Positions 17,111 through 26,422 of a stretch of DNA of 64,000 bases are shown piece by piece; position 1 is the first letter of the stretch; each line of letters starts with the position of its first letter. Origin of the DNA: JBECKW01 sp040235505 (lineage in GTDB: Bacteria; Desulfobacterota; Desulfobacteria; Desulfobacterales; JAFDDL01). The stretch lies in contig JBECKW010000136.1 of assembly GCA_040235505.1 (NCBI GenBank), positions 14,722 through 78,721 on the forward strand, written 5' to 3'. The notes under the pieces are model-generated. The model saw nothing but the letters and a program-made list of their open reading frames with translations. It did no database searches and was not told the DNA's origin. Both the position numbers and the translations under genes were made by a program.

Positions 17111-18820
17111 TCAGTTCCGTCGCTGCAATTTCTGCTTTTTTTCCGTGAGAATCCGTTTTTGAAGCTCCTTTCTTTTAACATTTTTCTCGATAAAAACCGG
17201 TTGGTTTGTGAACGGATCCAACCCGGTATAGTACATCAAACTCGAAAAAGTGGAAGGGGAGGGTGTGAAAATCTGGACCTGCTCCGGTGTCATCTTCAAT
17301 TTCGTGTCCGCGAAATTTCTGAGTGTTTTCATGTGATGAATATCGCATCCCGGATGCGCTGCGATAAAATAATATGTGAGATGTTGGCGTCTTCCGGCAT
17401 CTTGGGACAGGCGATCAAATTGACGCTTAAAATTCATCAGATGTTTAACGTTTTGTTTGCCCATTAATTTCAATATGTATTCATCTATATGCTCAGGCGC
17501 GACCTTAAGTTGGCCGGAGACGTGATGAGAAACAAGATTTTTTAAATAGTCAGCACCGTGGCGCCTGTCGGCATTCAGGAGGTCATACCGAAGACCCGAA
17601 CGGACGAACACATGACGAATGTTTTCCAGTGAGCGGATATGGATTAGCAGCCGGCTTTGAAGCTCGTGCGTCACGGGAAGGTTTGGACAAACGTCCGGAA
17701 ACAGGCAGCGGCGATGCCGGCAGATTCCCTTTTGCAATTTTTTGTCACACTCAAACCCATACATATTGGCCGTGGCGCCTCCCACATCCTGGATGATCCC
17801 TTTGAAACCCGGCGATCGGGTAAAACGTTTTACCTCTGCGATGAGAGAAGCCTCGCTTCGCCATTGGACGGTTCGCCCCTGATGAACTCCGATCGCGCAG
17901 AAATTACATTCTCCGTAGCAGCCGCGATGCGTGATCAGTGAAAAGCGAATTGTCTCCAGCGCCCGGACTTCCCCAAGTTTTCGGTCAAACGGATGAATCT
18001 CATGGGTAAAGGGAAGCGCATGAAAATCGTCCAATTCCTGGCGGGTCGGAAGGGGAGGCGGAGGATTTTGAACCAGATAGCGAGTATCCTGAAGCTGATA
18101 CAGGCCACGTGCGGTTATCGGGTCTGTCTCATCATAAAACCGCCGAAACATATCGATAAATGCAGGTTTGCTCCGCTGCACCATTTCATGGGAGGGGAGT
18201 TCCAGATATCCGCTGACAGGTTGTGAAGAAATATAACACAGCCCTTTTAAATTACGGGGATCACCACCGGTTTCAAGCATTCTGCCCAGTTCGACCACCG
18301 TTTTTTCAGCCATCCCGTAAAGAAGATAGTCGGCTTTGGCATCAAAAAGTATGGAACGACGCACCCGGTCTGACCAGAAATCATAGTGTGATATGCGTCG
18401 AAGGCTTGCTTCAATCCCCCCAAGCACAATCGGACAAGTGTCCTTGAAATGCTGTCGGATAAGATGGCTGTAAACGATGGCCGCCCTGTCCGGTCTGCGG
18501 GTGTTTTGCCCGCCAGGCGTGAAATCATCCGACTTTCTCTTTTTTCGGGTCGCCGTGTAGTTGGCGACCATGGAATCAATGCTGCCGCCGGTAACTCCCC
18601 AGAAAAGGTGCGGCGTTCCAAGTCTTTGAATGTCTTTTCCGGAATGGATATCCGGCTGCGAAATCACACCGACCCGAAATCCCGCATTTAGCAGCGATCT
18701 GGCGATCATTGCGACACCGATATAGGGGCTGTCGATAAAGGCATCGCCGGTCACCAGTATCACATCGAGAGAATGCCAGCCGAGTTTTTGCATATCACTT
18801 CGAGTTGCAGGGATTACCAT
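17111..18820 (-). CDS. YgiQ-family radical SAM protein
   Basis: A 569-residue radical SAM protein. The N terminus reads PATRSDMQKLGWHSLDVILVTGD, a YgiQ signature and a cobalamin-binding-like region. The cluster motif CYGECNFC gives C301, C305 and C308, in the phrase CNFCAIGVHQGR. The function of YgiQ is not established. I place the start at 18820, where AAGGA lies 6 bases upstream. A frame extends to 18922, but that extension is hydrophobic, lacks a ribosome-binding site and is not conserved-looking. Confidence 0.85.
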   Translation of the reverse strand: MVIPATRSDMQKLGWHSLDVILVTGDAFIDSPYIGVAMIARSLLNAGFRVGVISQPDIHSGKDIQRLGTPHLFWGVTGGSIDSMVANYTATRKKRKSDDFTPGGQNTRRPDRAAIVYSHLIRQHFKDTCPIVLGGIEASLRRISHYDFWSDRVRRSILFDAKADYLLYGMAEKTVVELGRMLETGGDPRNLKGLCYISSQPVSGYLELPSHEMVQRSKPAFIDMFRRFYDETDPITARGLYQLQDTRYLVQNPPPPLPTRQELDDFHALPFTHEIHPFDRKLGEVRALETIRFSLITHRGCYGECNFCAIGVHQGRTVQWRSEASLIAEVKRFTRSPGFKGIIQDVGGATANMYGFECDKKLQKGICRHRRCLFPDVCPNLPVTHELQSRLLIHIRSLENIRHVFVRSGLRYDLLNADRRHGADYLKNLVSHHVSGQLKVAPEHIDEYILKLMGKQNVKHLMNFKRQFDRLSQDAGRRQHLTYYFIAAHPGCDIHHMKTLRNFADTKLKMTPEQVQIFTPSPSTFSSLMYYTGLDPFTNQPVFIEKNVKRKELQKRILTEKKQKLQRRN

Positions 18821-18952
18821 GACCATTCCTTTCATCTGCAGCGGTAAAATAACAGCAGCGATGAAATGTTCAAGAAAAATAACTAAAATTTTAAGCCTGA
18901 TAGCCCTTTTGAGCTTGACCATGCCGGCAATAGTCTGTCAATAATAATTCTA

Positions 18953-21466
18953 ATGGCAACTTCCTCAAAACTCCCGGCGGATGGCCTTATGACCCCCAAA
19001 AGATCCAGAAGTTCTCGTTCCGAAATTCTGCCACCGATGGATGCCAAATCCGTAGCCAAAAGTATACGCAGGCATATCCAGTTTTCCCTTGGAAACGATC
19101 CGATGTTCCCGACCAAATTTTCCTGCTTCATGGGCCTTGCCTTGACTGTCAGAGACCGAATGCTTGCGGATTGGATTGGAACCCAGCGATCACTCTATAA
19201 CACGCTGAGCAAGCGGGTATATTACCTGAGCATGGAATTTTTGCCCGGTCGTTTTTTGAAAAACTATATCCTGAATCTTCAATTAGAACCCCAGGTGAGG
19301 GAAGCATTGGAGACATTGGGATTCGAACTCGACGACATCGAAGAAGAGGAATGGGATGCCGGTCTCGGCAATGGCGGGCTTGGGAGACTAGCCTCCTGCT
19401 ACATGGATTCCATGGCGACGCTTAAAATCCCAGGGTACGGATACGGCATTCGATATGATTACGGGATTTTCCATCAGGTAATCGAGGACGGGTATCAGGT
19501 GGAGAACTGCGACAATTGGCTTCGGCGCGGAAGCCCCTGGGAAATTCAGCGGGTGGAAATCATGATGCCGGTGGGCTACTATGGAAAAAGTGAGACCTAC
19601 ACCGATATGGATGGATATGTTCGATACCGATGGATTCCCGGTGAAACGGTCATGGCCAAGGCGTGCGATATTCTTGTGCCGGGATACGGCGGCGGATATG
19701 TAACGAACATGCGCCTCTGGGCTGCCCACTCAAGCCGTGAGATGAACCTCTCCGAATTCAACCTGGGGGATTATATCGGGGCGGTTGAAAACAAGGTCTA
19801 CAGCGAAACAATATCCAAAGTACTTTACCCGAGCGACGAAGCTGAATCCGGAAAGGAACTTCGTCTCAAGCAGCAATATTTTTTCGTGTCCGCCACCATA
19901 CAGGATATTTTCAGACGATATAAAAAACAGCGGAAATCATTTTCGGATTTTCCGAATTTCGTTGCCATCCAACTCAACGACACTCATCCGGCCATTGCGG
20001 TACCGGAGCTCATGAGACTTCTTCTGGATGAAGAACGTCTTGAATGGGATGTCGCCTGGAAAATATGTGAAAAAACGTTTGCTTATACAAACCATACGGT
20101 ACTTCCCGAGGCACTGGAAACCTGGCCGGTCGAGTTGATCGCCCGTGTTTTGCCGCGGCATTTGGATATCATATACGAAATAAACCAGCGTTTCCTGGAA
20201 TCGGTGCGGGCTGAATTCCCCGCTGAGACCGATCTGCCGGCCAGAATATCGATGATCCTCGAAGGACGTATTCGAAAAGTGCGCATGGCGCATCTGGCGA
20301 TCGTGGGCAGCCACTGCGTCAACGGTGTGGCGGCGCTCCACACACAGATTCTAAAAAAAGGATATTTCAGCCACTTTAACCGGATCTTTCCGGATCGCAT
20401 TCAGAACGTCACCAACGGCATCACCCCTCGCCGGTGGCTTCACCAGGCCAATCCGGCCCTGGGCGAGCTTGTCACTGAAAACATAGGGCCCGGATGGATC
20501 ACGCGGCTTGATGAACTCAAACGGCTGGAGTCCTTCGCCGATGACCCCGAATTCAGAAAAAAGTGGATGGCGGTAAAGAAATCGAATAAAAAACGTCTTG
20601 CCCGGTACATTCTCCGGAAAACCGGGTTGGGTGTTATTCCGGATACGCTGTTCGATGTTCATGTAAAGCGGATGCATGAATATAAACGTCAGCTTCTCAA
20701 TCTGCTTCATGTGGTCACGCTGTACGAACGCATCAAAGCGTCGCCTGAAAGCGATTTCGTTCCAAGAACCGTTATCTTTGCGGGTAAAGCGGCGCCGTCG
20801 TATCAGCAGGCTAAGCTGATCATCAAGCTGATCAATTCGGTTGCCGATGTCGTCAATACCGATCCCGATGTGGACGGGCGTCTCAAGGTTATTTTTCTGC
20901 CAAACTACTGCATCTCACAGGCGGAAAAGGTGATTCCGGCCGCCGACTTGTCCCAGCAGATTTCAACGGCCGGCATGGAAGCCTCGGGGACCGGCAATAT
21001 GAAATTCGCCTTGAACGGTGCCCTCACCATCGGCACGTTGGACGGCGCCAATATCGAAATCATGGAAGCGGTGGGAAAAGATAATATTTTCACTTTCGGT
21101 CTGACTTCCGGTGAGGTGTTGTCACTCCGGGAAACAGGCTACAACCCACGGGATTTTTACCAAAAGGACCCTGAACTTAAAAAAGTGCTGGAAATGATCG
21201 GAACAGGTGTATTTTCAAAAATTTCCCCGCAATTGTTCCAGCCGATTCTGTCCATATTGTTGGACAGGGGAGACCCGTTCATGGTCCTGGCGGACTATCG
21301 TGCCTATCTGACAGCCCAGGCAAAGGTTGAAATGCTGTACAAAGATCAGGAAAAATGGACGAAGAAGGCGATTCTCAATACTGCAAATATGGGGTATTTT
21401 TCAAGCGATCGGGCGATTCTCGAATATTCTGAAAAGATCTGGCATGTCAAGCCGGTCGATACATGA
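18953..21466 (+). CDS. glgP: Glycogen/maltodextrin phosphorylase
   Basis: Releases glucose-1-phosphate from alpha-1,4-glucans with pyridoxal phosphate. The 837 residues match the family. The PLP-binding segment EASGTGNMKFALNG carries Lys684, and the GLGNGGLGRLASC and NVTNGITPRRWL signatures are intact. No good ribosome-binding site precedes the ATG at 18953; a second ATG at 18989 is possible. No glycogen synthase or branching enzyme is nearby. The next gene, a signalling protein, begins 54 bases later on the same strand. Confidence 0.95.
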   Translation: MATSSKLPADGLMTPKRSRSSRSEILPPMDAKSVAKSIRRHIQFSLGNDPMFPTKFSCFMGLALTVRDRMLADWIGTQRSLYNTLSKRVYYLSMEFLPGRFLKNYILNLQLEPQVREALETLGFELDDIEEEEWDAGLGNGGLGRLASCYMDSMATLKIPGYGYGIRYDYGIFHQVIEDGYQVENCDNWLRRGSPWEIQRVEIMMPVGYYGKSETYTDMDGYVRYRWIPGETVMAKACDILVPGYGGGYVTNMRLWAAHSSREMNLSEFNLGDYIGAVENKVYSETISKVLYPSDEAESGKELRLKQQYFFVSATIQDIFRRYKKQRKSFSDFPNFVAIQLNDTHPAIAVPELMRLLLDEERLEWDVAWKICEKTFAYTNHTVLPEALETWPVELIARVLPRHLDIIYEINQRFLESVRAEFPAETDLPARISMILEGRIRKVRMAHLAIVGSHCVNGVAALHTQILKKGYFSHFNRIFPDRIQNVTNGITPRRWLHQANPALGELVTENIGPGWITRLDELKRLESFADDPEFRKKWMAVKKSNKKRLARYILRKTGLGVIPDTLFDVHVKRMHEYKRQLLNLLHVVTLYERIKASPESDFVPRTVIFAGKAAPSYQQAKLIIKLINSVADVVNTDPDVDGRLKVIFLPNYCISQAEKVIPAADLSQQISTAGMEASGTGNMKFALNGALTIGTLDGANIEIMEAVGKDNIFTFGLTSGEVLSLRETGYNPRDFYQKDPELKKVLEMIGTGVFSKISPQLFQPILSILLDRGDPFMVLADYRAYLTAQAKVEMLYKDQEKWTKKAILNTANMGYFSSDRAILEYSEKIWHVKPVDT

Positions 21467-21520
21467 ATTCCTTTTCCCGGTCGTTCGTTTGCATCCATCC
21501 GAATCGGTACGTGAGGGCTT

Positions 21521-22783
21521 ATGAGCACCAGTACTGAAACAAACATCGAAGAACGCGATACCATTTCGTTTATCCGATACCCGATCTTCAAGATGAATCA
21601 TCAGTTATGGGGATACCGGGTGCGGTGTATCGACAAACACGGGGACGCCGGCCACCGGATACCCGGAGATGGAGACGTGTCGGAACTGGTTTCATCAAAT
21701 TCCTATCTAGGTCTTGAGAAGCTTCTTTCCCAAGGCAGGAGCCTGATGGTGGATTTCAGCCAGCAAAGCATACTGAAATCGATTCCCTATGCCCTTCCTC
21801 AGTCAAATTCCGCCATCCGGATCAAAGAGACAACACGCTTTGACGATCCCCTGATTTCGGCCCTGAAAAAACTCAAATCGGATGGATATCGTATCGCGAT
21901 CAGCCGGTTTTCAGGAAAAAACGCGCTTTCCGACATTTATAAACTGGCTGATATTTTATGCATGAAAACCGCCGGAAGAAACAGGGAAGAGCTTTCCGAG
22001 ATGATGGAAGCCGCCCGGCCTTTCAATGCGAAGGTGATGGGGGAAATGGTCCGGGACCGGGAACATTTTATTCGATGTTCGGAACTCGGTTTCGCTCTGT
22101 TCCAAGGCTCCTTTTTTAAAACCCCTGAAAAAATATCGGTTCGGAAAATCTCGTCAAATGAGGCCGCCCGATTCAAGCTCATGAAAATTATTGAGGGGGA
22201 CACACCGGATTTTGAGAAACTTGCCGACACCATCCAAAGCGATGTCACCATCAGCCTTCGGTTGCTGACCTATCTGAATTCTGCAGCCTTCGGCCTCGTC
22301 AGCAAAATAAGCTCTATCCAACAGGCAATTACCATGCTTGGGTGGGAAAATATGAAAAAATGGCTGAGGGTGGTGATTCTTTCCGATGTTTCAAAACACA
22401 CCTATGCCCAGGATCTGGTGATGCTTTCTTCCCAAAGGGGAAAATTTCTGGAGATCGTCATAGAGGATCACGATTTTTGGGGATTTTCTCCGGACAGCAT
22501 GTTCCTGCTCGGTGTTTTTTCGCTGTTGGACACGCTTTTGGGCATGCCGATGGAAAAAATAACCGCCCATCTTCCCCTTGAGGAAAAATTGAAGTCGGCG
22601 CTTCTTCGCGACACCAACAGTGAATACACACCTTTCATAAAGCTCGCGGAATACATGGAGGATGCGGAATGGGAACAAGCCGACCGCATGATTCAGCAGC
22701 TGAGCATGAACAGGGAAAAAGTAAAAAGCGCATTTCATTCCGCCGTCGAATGGGCAAATGAACTGACCAGTCTGCATTCATGA
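21521..22783 (+). CDS. HDOD signalling protein with degenerate EAL domain
   Basis: A 420-residue protein. Residues about 14-205 look like an EAL fold that has lost the catalytic signature: the start SFIRYPIFKMNHQLWGYRVR takes the place of the usual (R)QPIF...GYELL, and GFALFQGSFF takes the place of GF.QGY. No ExL motif or metal ligands are seen. Residues about 210-400 are an HDOD domain, with LAxxIxSDVTISLRLL, LNSAAFG and IQQAITMLGW. Such YuxH-like proteins are signalling adapters, not c-di-GMP hydrolases. GAGGGC precedes the ATG. Confidence 0.85.
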   Translation: MSTSTETNIEERDTISFIRYPIFKMNHQLWGYRVRCIDKHGDAGHRIPGDGDVSELVSSNSYLGLEKLLSQGRSLMVDFSQQSILKSIPYALPQSNSAIRIKETTRFDDPLISALKKLKSDGYRIAISRFSGKNALSDIYKLADILCMKTAGRNREELSEMMEAARPFNAKVMGEMVRDREHFIRCSELGFALFQGSFFKTPEKISVRKISSNEAARFKLMKIIEGDTPDFEKLADTIQSDVTISLRLLTYLNSAAFGLVSKISSIQQAITMLGWENMKKWLRVVILSDVSKHTYAQDLVMLSSQRGKFLEIVIEDHDFWGFSPDSMFLLGVFSLLDTLLGMPMEKITAHLPLEEKLKSALLRDTNSEYTPFIKLAEYMEDAEWEQADRMIQQLSMNREKVKSAFHSAVEWANELTSLHS

Positions 22784-22833
22784 GCCGTCATTGGAAAATT
22801 GAGATCCTGAAAAAAATATGATACCAAGCACGG

Positions 22834-22932
22834 AGGTCTCAGGTGCCAGCGACTGCGTTGACGCCGCTTCACCCTCAACGTTTCAAGGCACTCCGAACCG
22901 CAGGCGAGACATCCTGCTGGCACCTGAAACCT
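22834..22932. repeat. 99-bp element bounded by 17-base inverted repeats
   Basis: AGGTCTCAGGTGCCAGC (22834-22850) is complementary to GCTGGCACCTGAAACCT (22916-22932) except at one position. The inner 12 bases are perfect. Inside, CGTTGA (22856-22861) pairs with TCAACG (22875-22880). The whole can fold as a branched RNA or DNA structure. It lies between the HDOD and TPR genes and has no reading frame. Confidence 0.7.
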
Positions 22933-22987
22933 GTCGAAGATCCCGGCGTCGGGGAAACCTATAACCTTATATTGGATTGTCATTATT

Positions 22988-23611
22988 ATGAAAAATAACG
23001 ATCAAAACACAAAAAAAGCCATAACGACACAAACCGCCATCATATTGTCATTTATCATGCTCGTGGTTGGTTTTGTCGGGGGAATTGTTTACAGTGCGTT
23101 TAAAATGAAAAATCCGGTGGCGCAAACATCCTCGATGGTTGCATCCGAAAATGCCAATACCGGACAGGAGGCAACTTCCGAGCAGAAGAAAGAAGTCGAA
23201 GAACTCGAAAAAGCTACGGAACAATCGCCTGAAAACGCTGGTGCATGGATCGCTCTTGGAAATGCATGTTTTGATTACAACATGACCCAAAAAGCAATTC
23301 ATGCGTATGAGACGGCTTTGAAATACAGCCCCAATAATGCCGATGTCTGGACGGATCTCGGTATCATGTACCGGAGGGACGGAAATTCCGAAAAGGCGGT
23401 TTCCGCCTTTGATCAGGCGCAAAAAGTTTCCCCGGGGCACGAAATGTCCCTTTTCAACAAGGGGATTGTCCTCATGCACGATTTAAACGACATGCCCGGT
23501 GCCCTGGCGGCATGGGAAAAGCTGCTTCAAGACCATCCGGATGCGAAGACCCCCGGCGGCATGCCGATAAAGGAGCTCGTTGAAAAGCTAAAAGCCAGCA
23601 TGGACAATTGA
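22988..23611 (+). CDS. Membrane-anchored TPR protein
   Basis: A 207-residue protein with one N-terminal transmembrane helix (about 14-37) followed by a low-complexity linker and three to four tetratricopeptide repeats (about 70-180; for example AWIALGNACFDYNMTQKAIHAYETAL). It resembles CcmH/NrfG-type TPR proteins but without the cytochrome c maturation context. The TPRs should lie in the periplasm. It converges with the M48 protease gene, leaving two bases between stops. Function unknown. Confidence 0.8.
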   Translation: MKNNDQNTKKAITTQTAIILSFIMLVVGFVGGIVYSAFKMKNPVAQTSSMVASENANTGQEATSEQKKEVEELEKATEQSPENAGAWIALGNACFDYNMTQKAIHAYETALKYSPNNADVWTDLGIMYRRDGNSEKAVSAFDQAQKVSPGHEMSLFNKGIVLMHDLNDMPGALAAWEKLLQDHPDAKTPGGMPIKELVEKLKASMDN

Positions 23612-23613
23612 GG

Positions 23614-24849
23614 CTATCCAATATTCAAGATTGCTTCAATTCTTTTGAGGATCGGCGGATGGGAGTAATTCAGCGCTACGTAGAAGGGGTGGGGTGTCAG
23701 GTTGGAAAGATTCTGAGCGGACAGTTTTTTCAATGCGGTTGACAATGCGAGCGGGTCCCGTGTCTTTTCGACAGCGAACCGGTCCGCGAGATATTCATTG
23801 CGTCGGGAATTCAGCTGCATCAAGAAGCCCAGTAGCATCTCAACAGGCGAATACAGCATACCGAAGAAAATCATCCCCGCATATACTGAAGAGTAATCCA
23901 TGTAAAACGCTTCGAAAAGAGGCGGCAGTGAAATGAATATCGAAAGAAGGTAAAACAGCACCCCTGTATGCAGGATGCCGATGACGGTGCTTTGCCATAT
24001 ATGATGGAGTTTGTAATGCCCCATCTCATGACCCATCACGGCCACCAGTTCGGGGACGGTGGTTTTTTCAACCAGAGTGTCAAATAGCACGATGCGTTTG
24101 CTTCGGCCGAAGCCAGTGAAAAACGCATTGGATTTGCTGCTTCTGCGGGAGCCGTCCATTAGAAAGACATTTTTAAGCGGGAAGTGGATACGTTCGGCCA
24201 GAGAAAAGAGAGCGCTTTTCAGTTCACCGTGTTCCAATGGAGAAAACTTGTTGAAAAGCGGCATGATCCAGGTGGGACCGACAAATCGAATCAGGAGCGC
24301 AAACACTGAAACCGCTATCCAGCAATACCACCATGCATTCGAACCGCAATATCCGAAAAAGGCAAGCACTCCGGCCATCAACGGAATGCCGAGTATGACG
24401 GCCAGCAGGAGCCCCTTGATGAGATCCAGGATGTAGGTTTTCCATGTCGTCTTGTTGAATCCGAATTTTTCCTCGATAACGAACGTGTGGTAAATGCCGA
24501 ACGGGAACCCGAGAATTGCCTTTAAAAGAAGCAGGGTCGCAATATATAGGATGCCGGTAAAAACCGGCCCTTTCCCGAAACCTCGTGCAAGATGATCGAG
24601 CGCGTTGAAGCCGCCGAGGAACCAGAAACACAGAAGCGCTGTCAGGTTTACGGCGGATACGATCCATTCAAAATTTGTGTTTACCGTTAAATATTTCTGA
24701 GATTCAGCGTATCGTCCGGTATCGTAAACATCCTGAAAAGTGTGCGGAAGTTCAGGAGACATGTGCTTCAGGTTAAGGATATCAGCGAAGAAATGAAGGC
24801 AAGTATCCACCCCGAGCGCAACCAGGATAATGACGACGATGAAGTTCAA
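23614..24849 (-). CDS. M48-family membrane zinc metalloprotease (Ste24/CAAX-protease-like)
   Basis: A 411-residue membrane protein with several hydrophobic helices and the zinc motif HEMGH (H274, E275, H278). A third ligand is probable in RRNEYLAD near 350. Length, topology and the SNAFFTGFGRSKRIVLFDTL stretch match M48A/Ste24-like peptidases, which in bacteria act in membrane-protein quality control. The gene is 12 bases downstream of ahcY and may be co-transcribed with it. Confidence 0.9.
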   Translation of the reverse strand: MNFIVVIILVALGVDTCLHFFADILNLKHMSPELPHTFQDVYDTGRYAESQKYLTVNTNFEWIVSAVNLTALLCFWFLGGFNALDHLARGFGKGPVFTGILYIATLLLLKAILGFPFGIYHTFVIEEKFGFNKTTWKTYILDLIKGLLLAVILGIPLMAGVLAFFGYCGSNAWWYCWIAVSVFALLIRFVGPTWIMPLFNKFSPLEHGELKSALFSLAERIHFPLKNVFLMDGSRRSSKSNAFFTGFGRSKRIVLFDTLVEKTTVPELVAVMGHEMGHYKLHHIWQSTVIGILHTGVLFYLLSIFISLPPLFEAFYMDYSSVYAGMIFFGMLYSPVEMLLGFLMQLNSRRNEYLADRFAVEKTRDPLALSTALKKLSAQNLSNLTPHPFYVALNYSHPPILKRIEAILNIG

Positions 24850-24861
24850 CAGTCTGTGATC

Positions 24862-26304
24862 CTAATAACGATAGTGCGCCGGTTTAAACGGCCCCTCCAC
24901 TGGTACGCCGATATAATCGGCCTGCTTTTGCGTCAGGCGGGTCAGCTTGACGCCCAGTTTGTCCAAGTGAAGCCTGGCCACTTCCTCATCCAGTTTTTTG
25001 CTGAGGGTAGTGACGCCAATCGGTCGGGGATTCGCCCAAAGATCCATTTGGGCCATTGCCTGGTTTGTGAAAGAATTGGACATGACAAAGGATGGATGCC
25101 CGGTGGCACAGCCGAGATTCACCAGTCGTCCTTCGGCAAGAAGGAAAATGACATGCCCGTCGGGGAAGCAGTATTTATCCACTTGGGCCTTGATGTTCTC
25201 CTTTTGTATACCCGGGTATGCCTGGAGTTTATCGACCTCTATTTCATTGTCGAAGTGGCCGATATTGCAAACGATGGACTGGTCCTTCATATTTTCCATA
25301 TGCTCAATGCGTACGATATTGCAATTTCCGGTGGCCGAGACGAAGATGGTTGCTTCGGAGAGTGCATCTTCCAGTGTAGTGACTTCAAAGCCCTCCATGG
25401 CCGCCTGCAGGGCGCAGATCGGATCGATCTCCGTAACAAGCACCCGGGCCCCGAATCCGCGCATGGATTGGGCACAACCCTTTCCCACATCACCATATCC
25501 GCAAACGCAGACCACTTTGCCGGCGACCATGATATCCGTTGCGCGTTTGATGCCGTCGGCAAGAGATTCCCGGCAACCATACAAATTGTCGAATTTGGAT
25601 TTCGTTACGGAATCGTTGACATTGACAGCGGGAAACAGAAGTTTTTTATCCTGCATCATCTGATAGAGACGCCCAACCCCCGTTGTGGTTTCCTCCGATA
25701 CGCCCACGATCTCCTTTACACGTTGATGCCAATACATGGGATCTTTTTCTAGTTGACGTTTCAATAGGGCGTTGATGATGGACAACTCCCGGTTGGTGGT
25801 CGGCTTGTCGAGGATTTCAGGCGTTTCTTCAGCCTGGTAGCCCCGATGTATCAGAAGAGTTGCATCGCCGCCGTCGTCTACAATCAGTTGAGGACCTTTT
25901 CCGCCGGGAAAGTTGAGAGCCTGGAAAGTACATTCCCAATACTCCTCGAGAGATTCACCCTTCCAGGCAAAAACCGGAGTTCCGGTTGCCGCAATTGCCG
26001 CGGCGGCATGGTCCTGGGTGGAAAAAATATTGCACGATGCCCAGCGCACATCCGCGCCCAGCGCTTTGAGGGTTTCGATGAGAATCGCGGTTTGAATGGT
26101 CATATGAAGGGAGCCGGATATTCTGGCCCCTTGAAGCGGGTGGTTCGCCGCATATTTTTCCCTCACAGCCATCAGCCCGGGCATTTCCTGCTCTGAGATC
26201 AAAATTTCTTTTCGACCGAAATCTGCAAGGGATTCATCGGCCACTTTATAAGATAGATGCGAATAGTCTGGAAGCTTGATTCCTGCGACGGCATGTTCTA
26301 ACAT
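24862..26304 (-). CDS. ahcY: Adenosylhomocysteinase
   Basis: Hydrolyses S-adenosylhomocysteine to adenosine and homocysteine, clearing the product inhibitor of methyltransferases, with tightly bound NAD. The 480-residue protein has the NAD-binding GYGDVGKGCA motif and the family's C terminus ending KPAHYRY. The SLHMTIQTA and NVNDSVTKSKFDNLYGC signatures are intact. A strong AAAGGAGAAG precedes the ATG. I do not recognise a SAH riboswitch in the 118-base leader. Confidence 0.97.
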   Translation of the reverse strand: MLEHAVAGIKLPDYSHLSYKVADESLADFGRKEILISEQEMPGLMAVREKYAANHPLQGARISGSLHMTIQTAILIETLKALGADVRWASCNIFSTQDHAAAAIAATGTPVFAWKGESLEEYWECTFQALNFPGGKGPQLIVDDGGDATLLIHRGYQAEETPEILDKPTTNRELSIINALLKRQLEKDPMYWHQRVKEIVGVSEETTTGVGRLYQMMQDKKLLFPAVNVNDSVTKSKFDNLYGCRESLADGIKRATDIMVAGKVVCVCGYGDVGKGCAQSMRGFGARVLVTEIDPICALQAAMEGFEVTTLEDALSEATIFVSATGNCNIVRIEHMENMKDQSIVCNIGHFDNEIEVDKLQAYPGIQKENIKAQVDKYCFPDGHVIFLLAEGRLVNLGCATGHPSFVMSNSFTNQAMAQMDLWANPRPIGVTTLSKKLDEEVARLHLDKLGVKLTRLTQKQADYIGVPVEGPFKPAHYRY

Positions 26305-26345
26305 TTACTTCTCCTTTACGCGGTTGTCTTTGTATATACTTGGAC

Positions 26346-26369
26346 AAAAAAATCCCGGACAGCAGGGAC
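26346..26369 (-). terminator. Weak terminator between the HD-GYP regulator and ahcY
   Basis: On the minus strand GTCCC and GGGAT form a 5-bp stem across an 8-base loop and lead into seven T residues. The stem is short, so it may act weakly. Confidence 0.35.
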
Positions 26370-26422
26370 GAATATTCCGTTATTAACAAATTTATCGATT
26401 ATTCTTCAGAATACACAGAAAG

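Noticed and set aside
22834..22932. SRP RNA (ffs) or other known small RNA
   Set aside because: The conserved SRP tetraloop and GGAAGGAAGCA region are missing on both strands.
26305..26422. SAH riboswitch upstream of ahcY
   Set aside because: I could not find the conserved SAH riboswitch core; only a short hairpin with a T run is visible.
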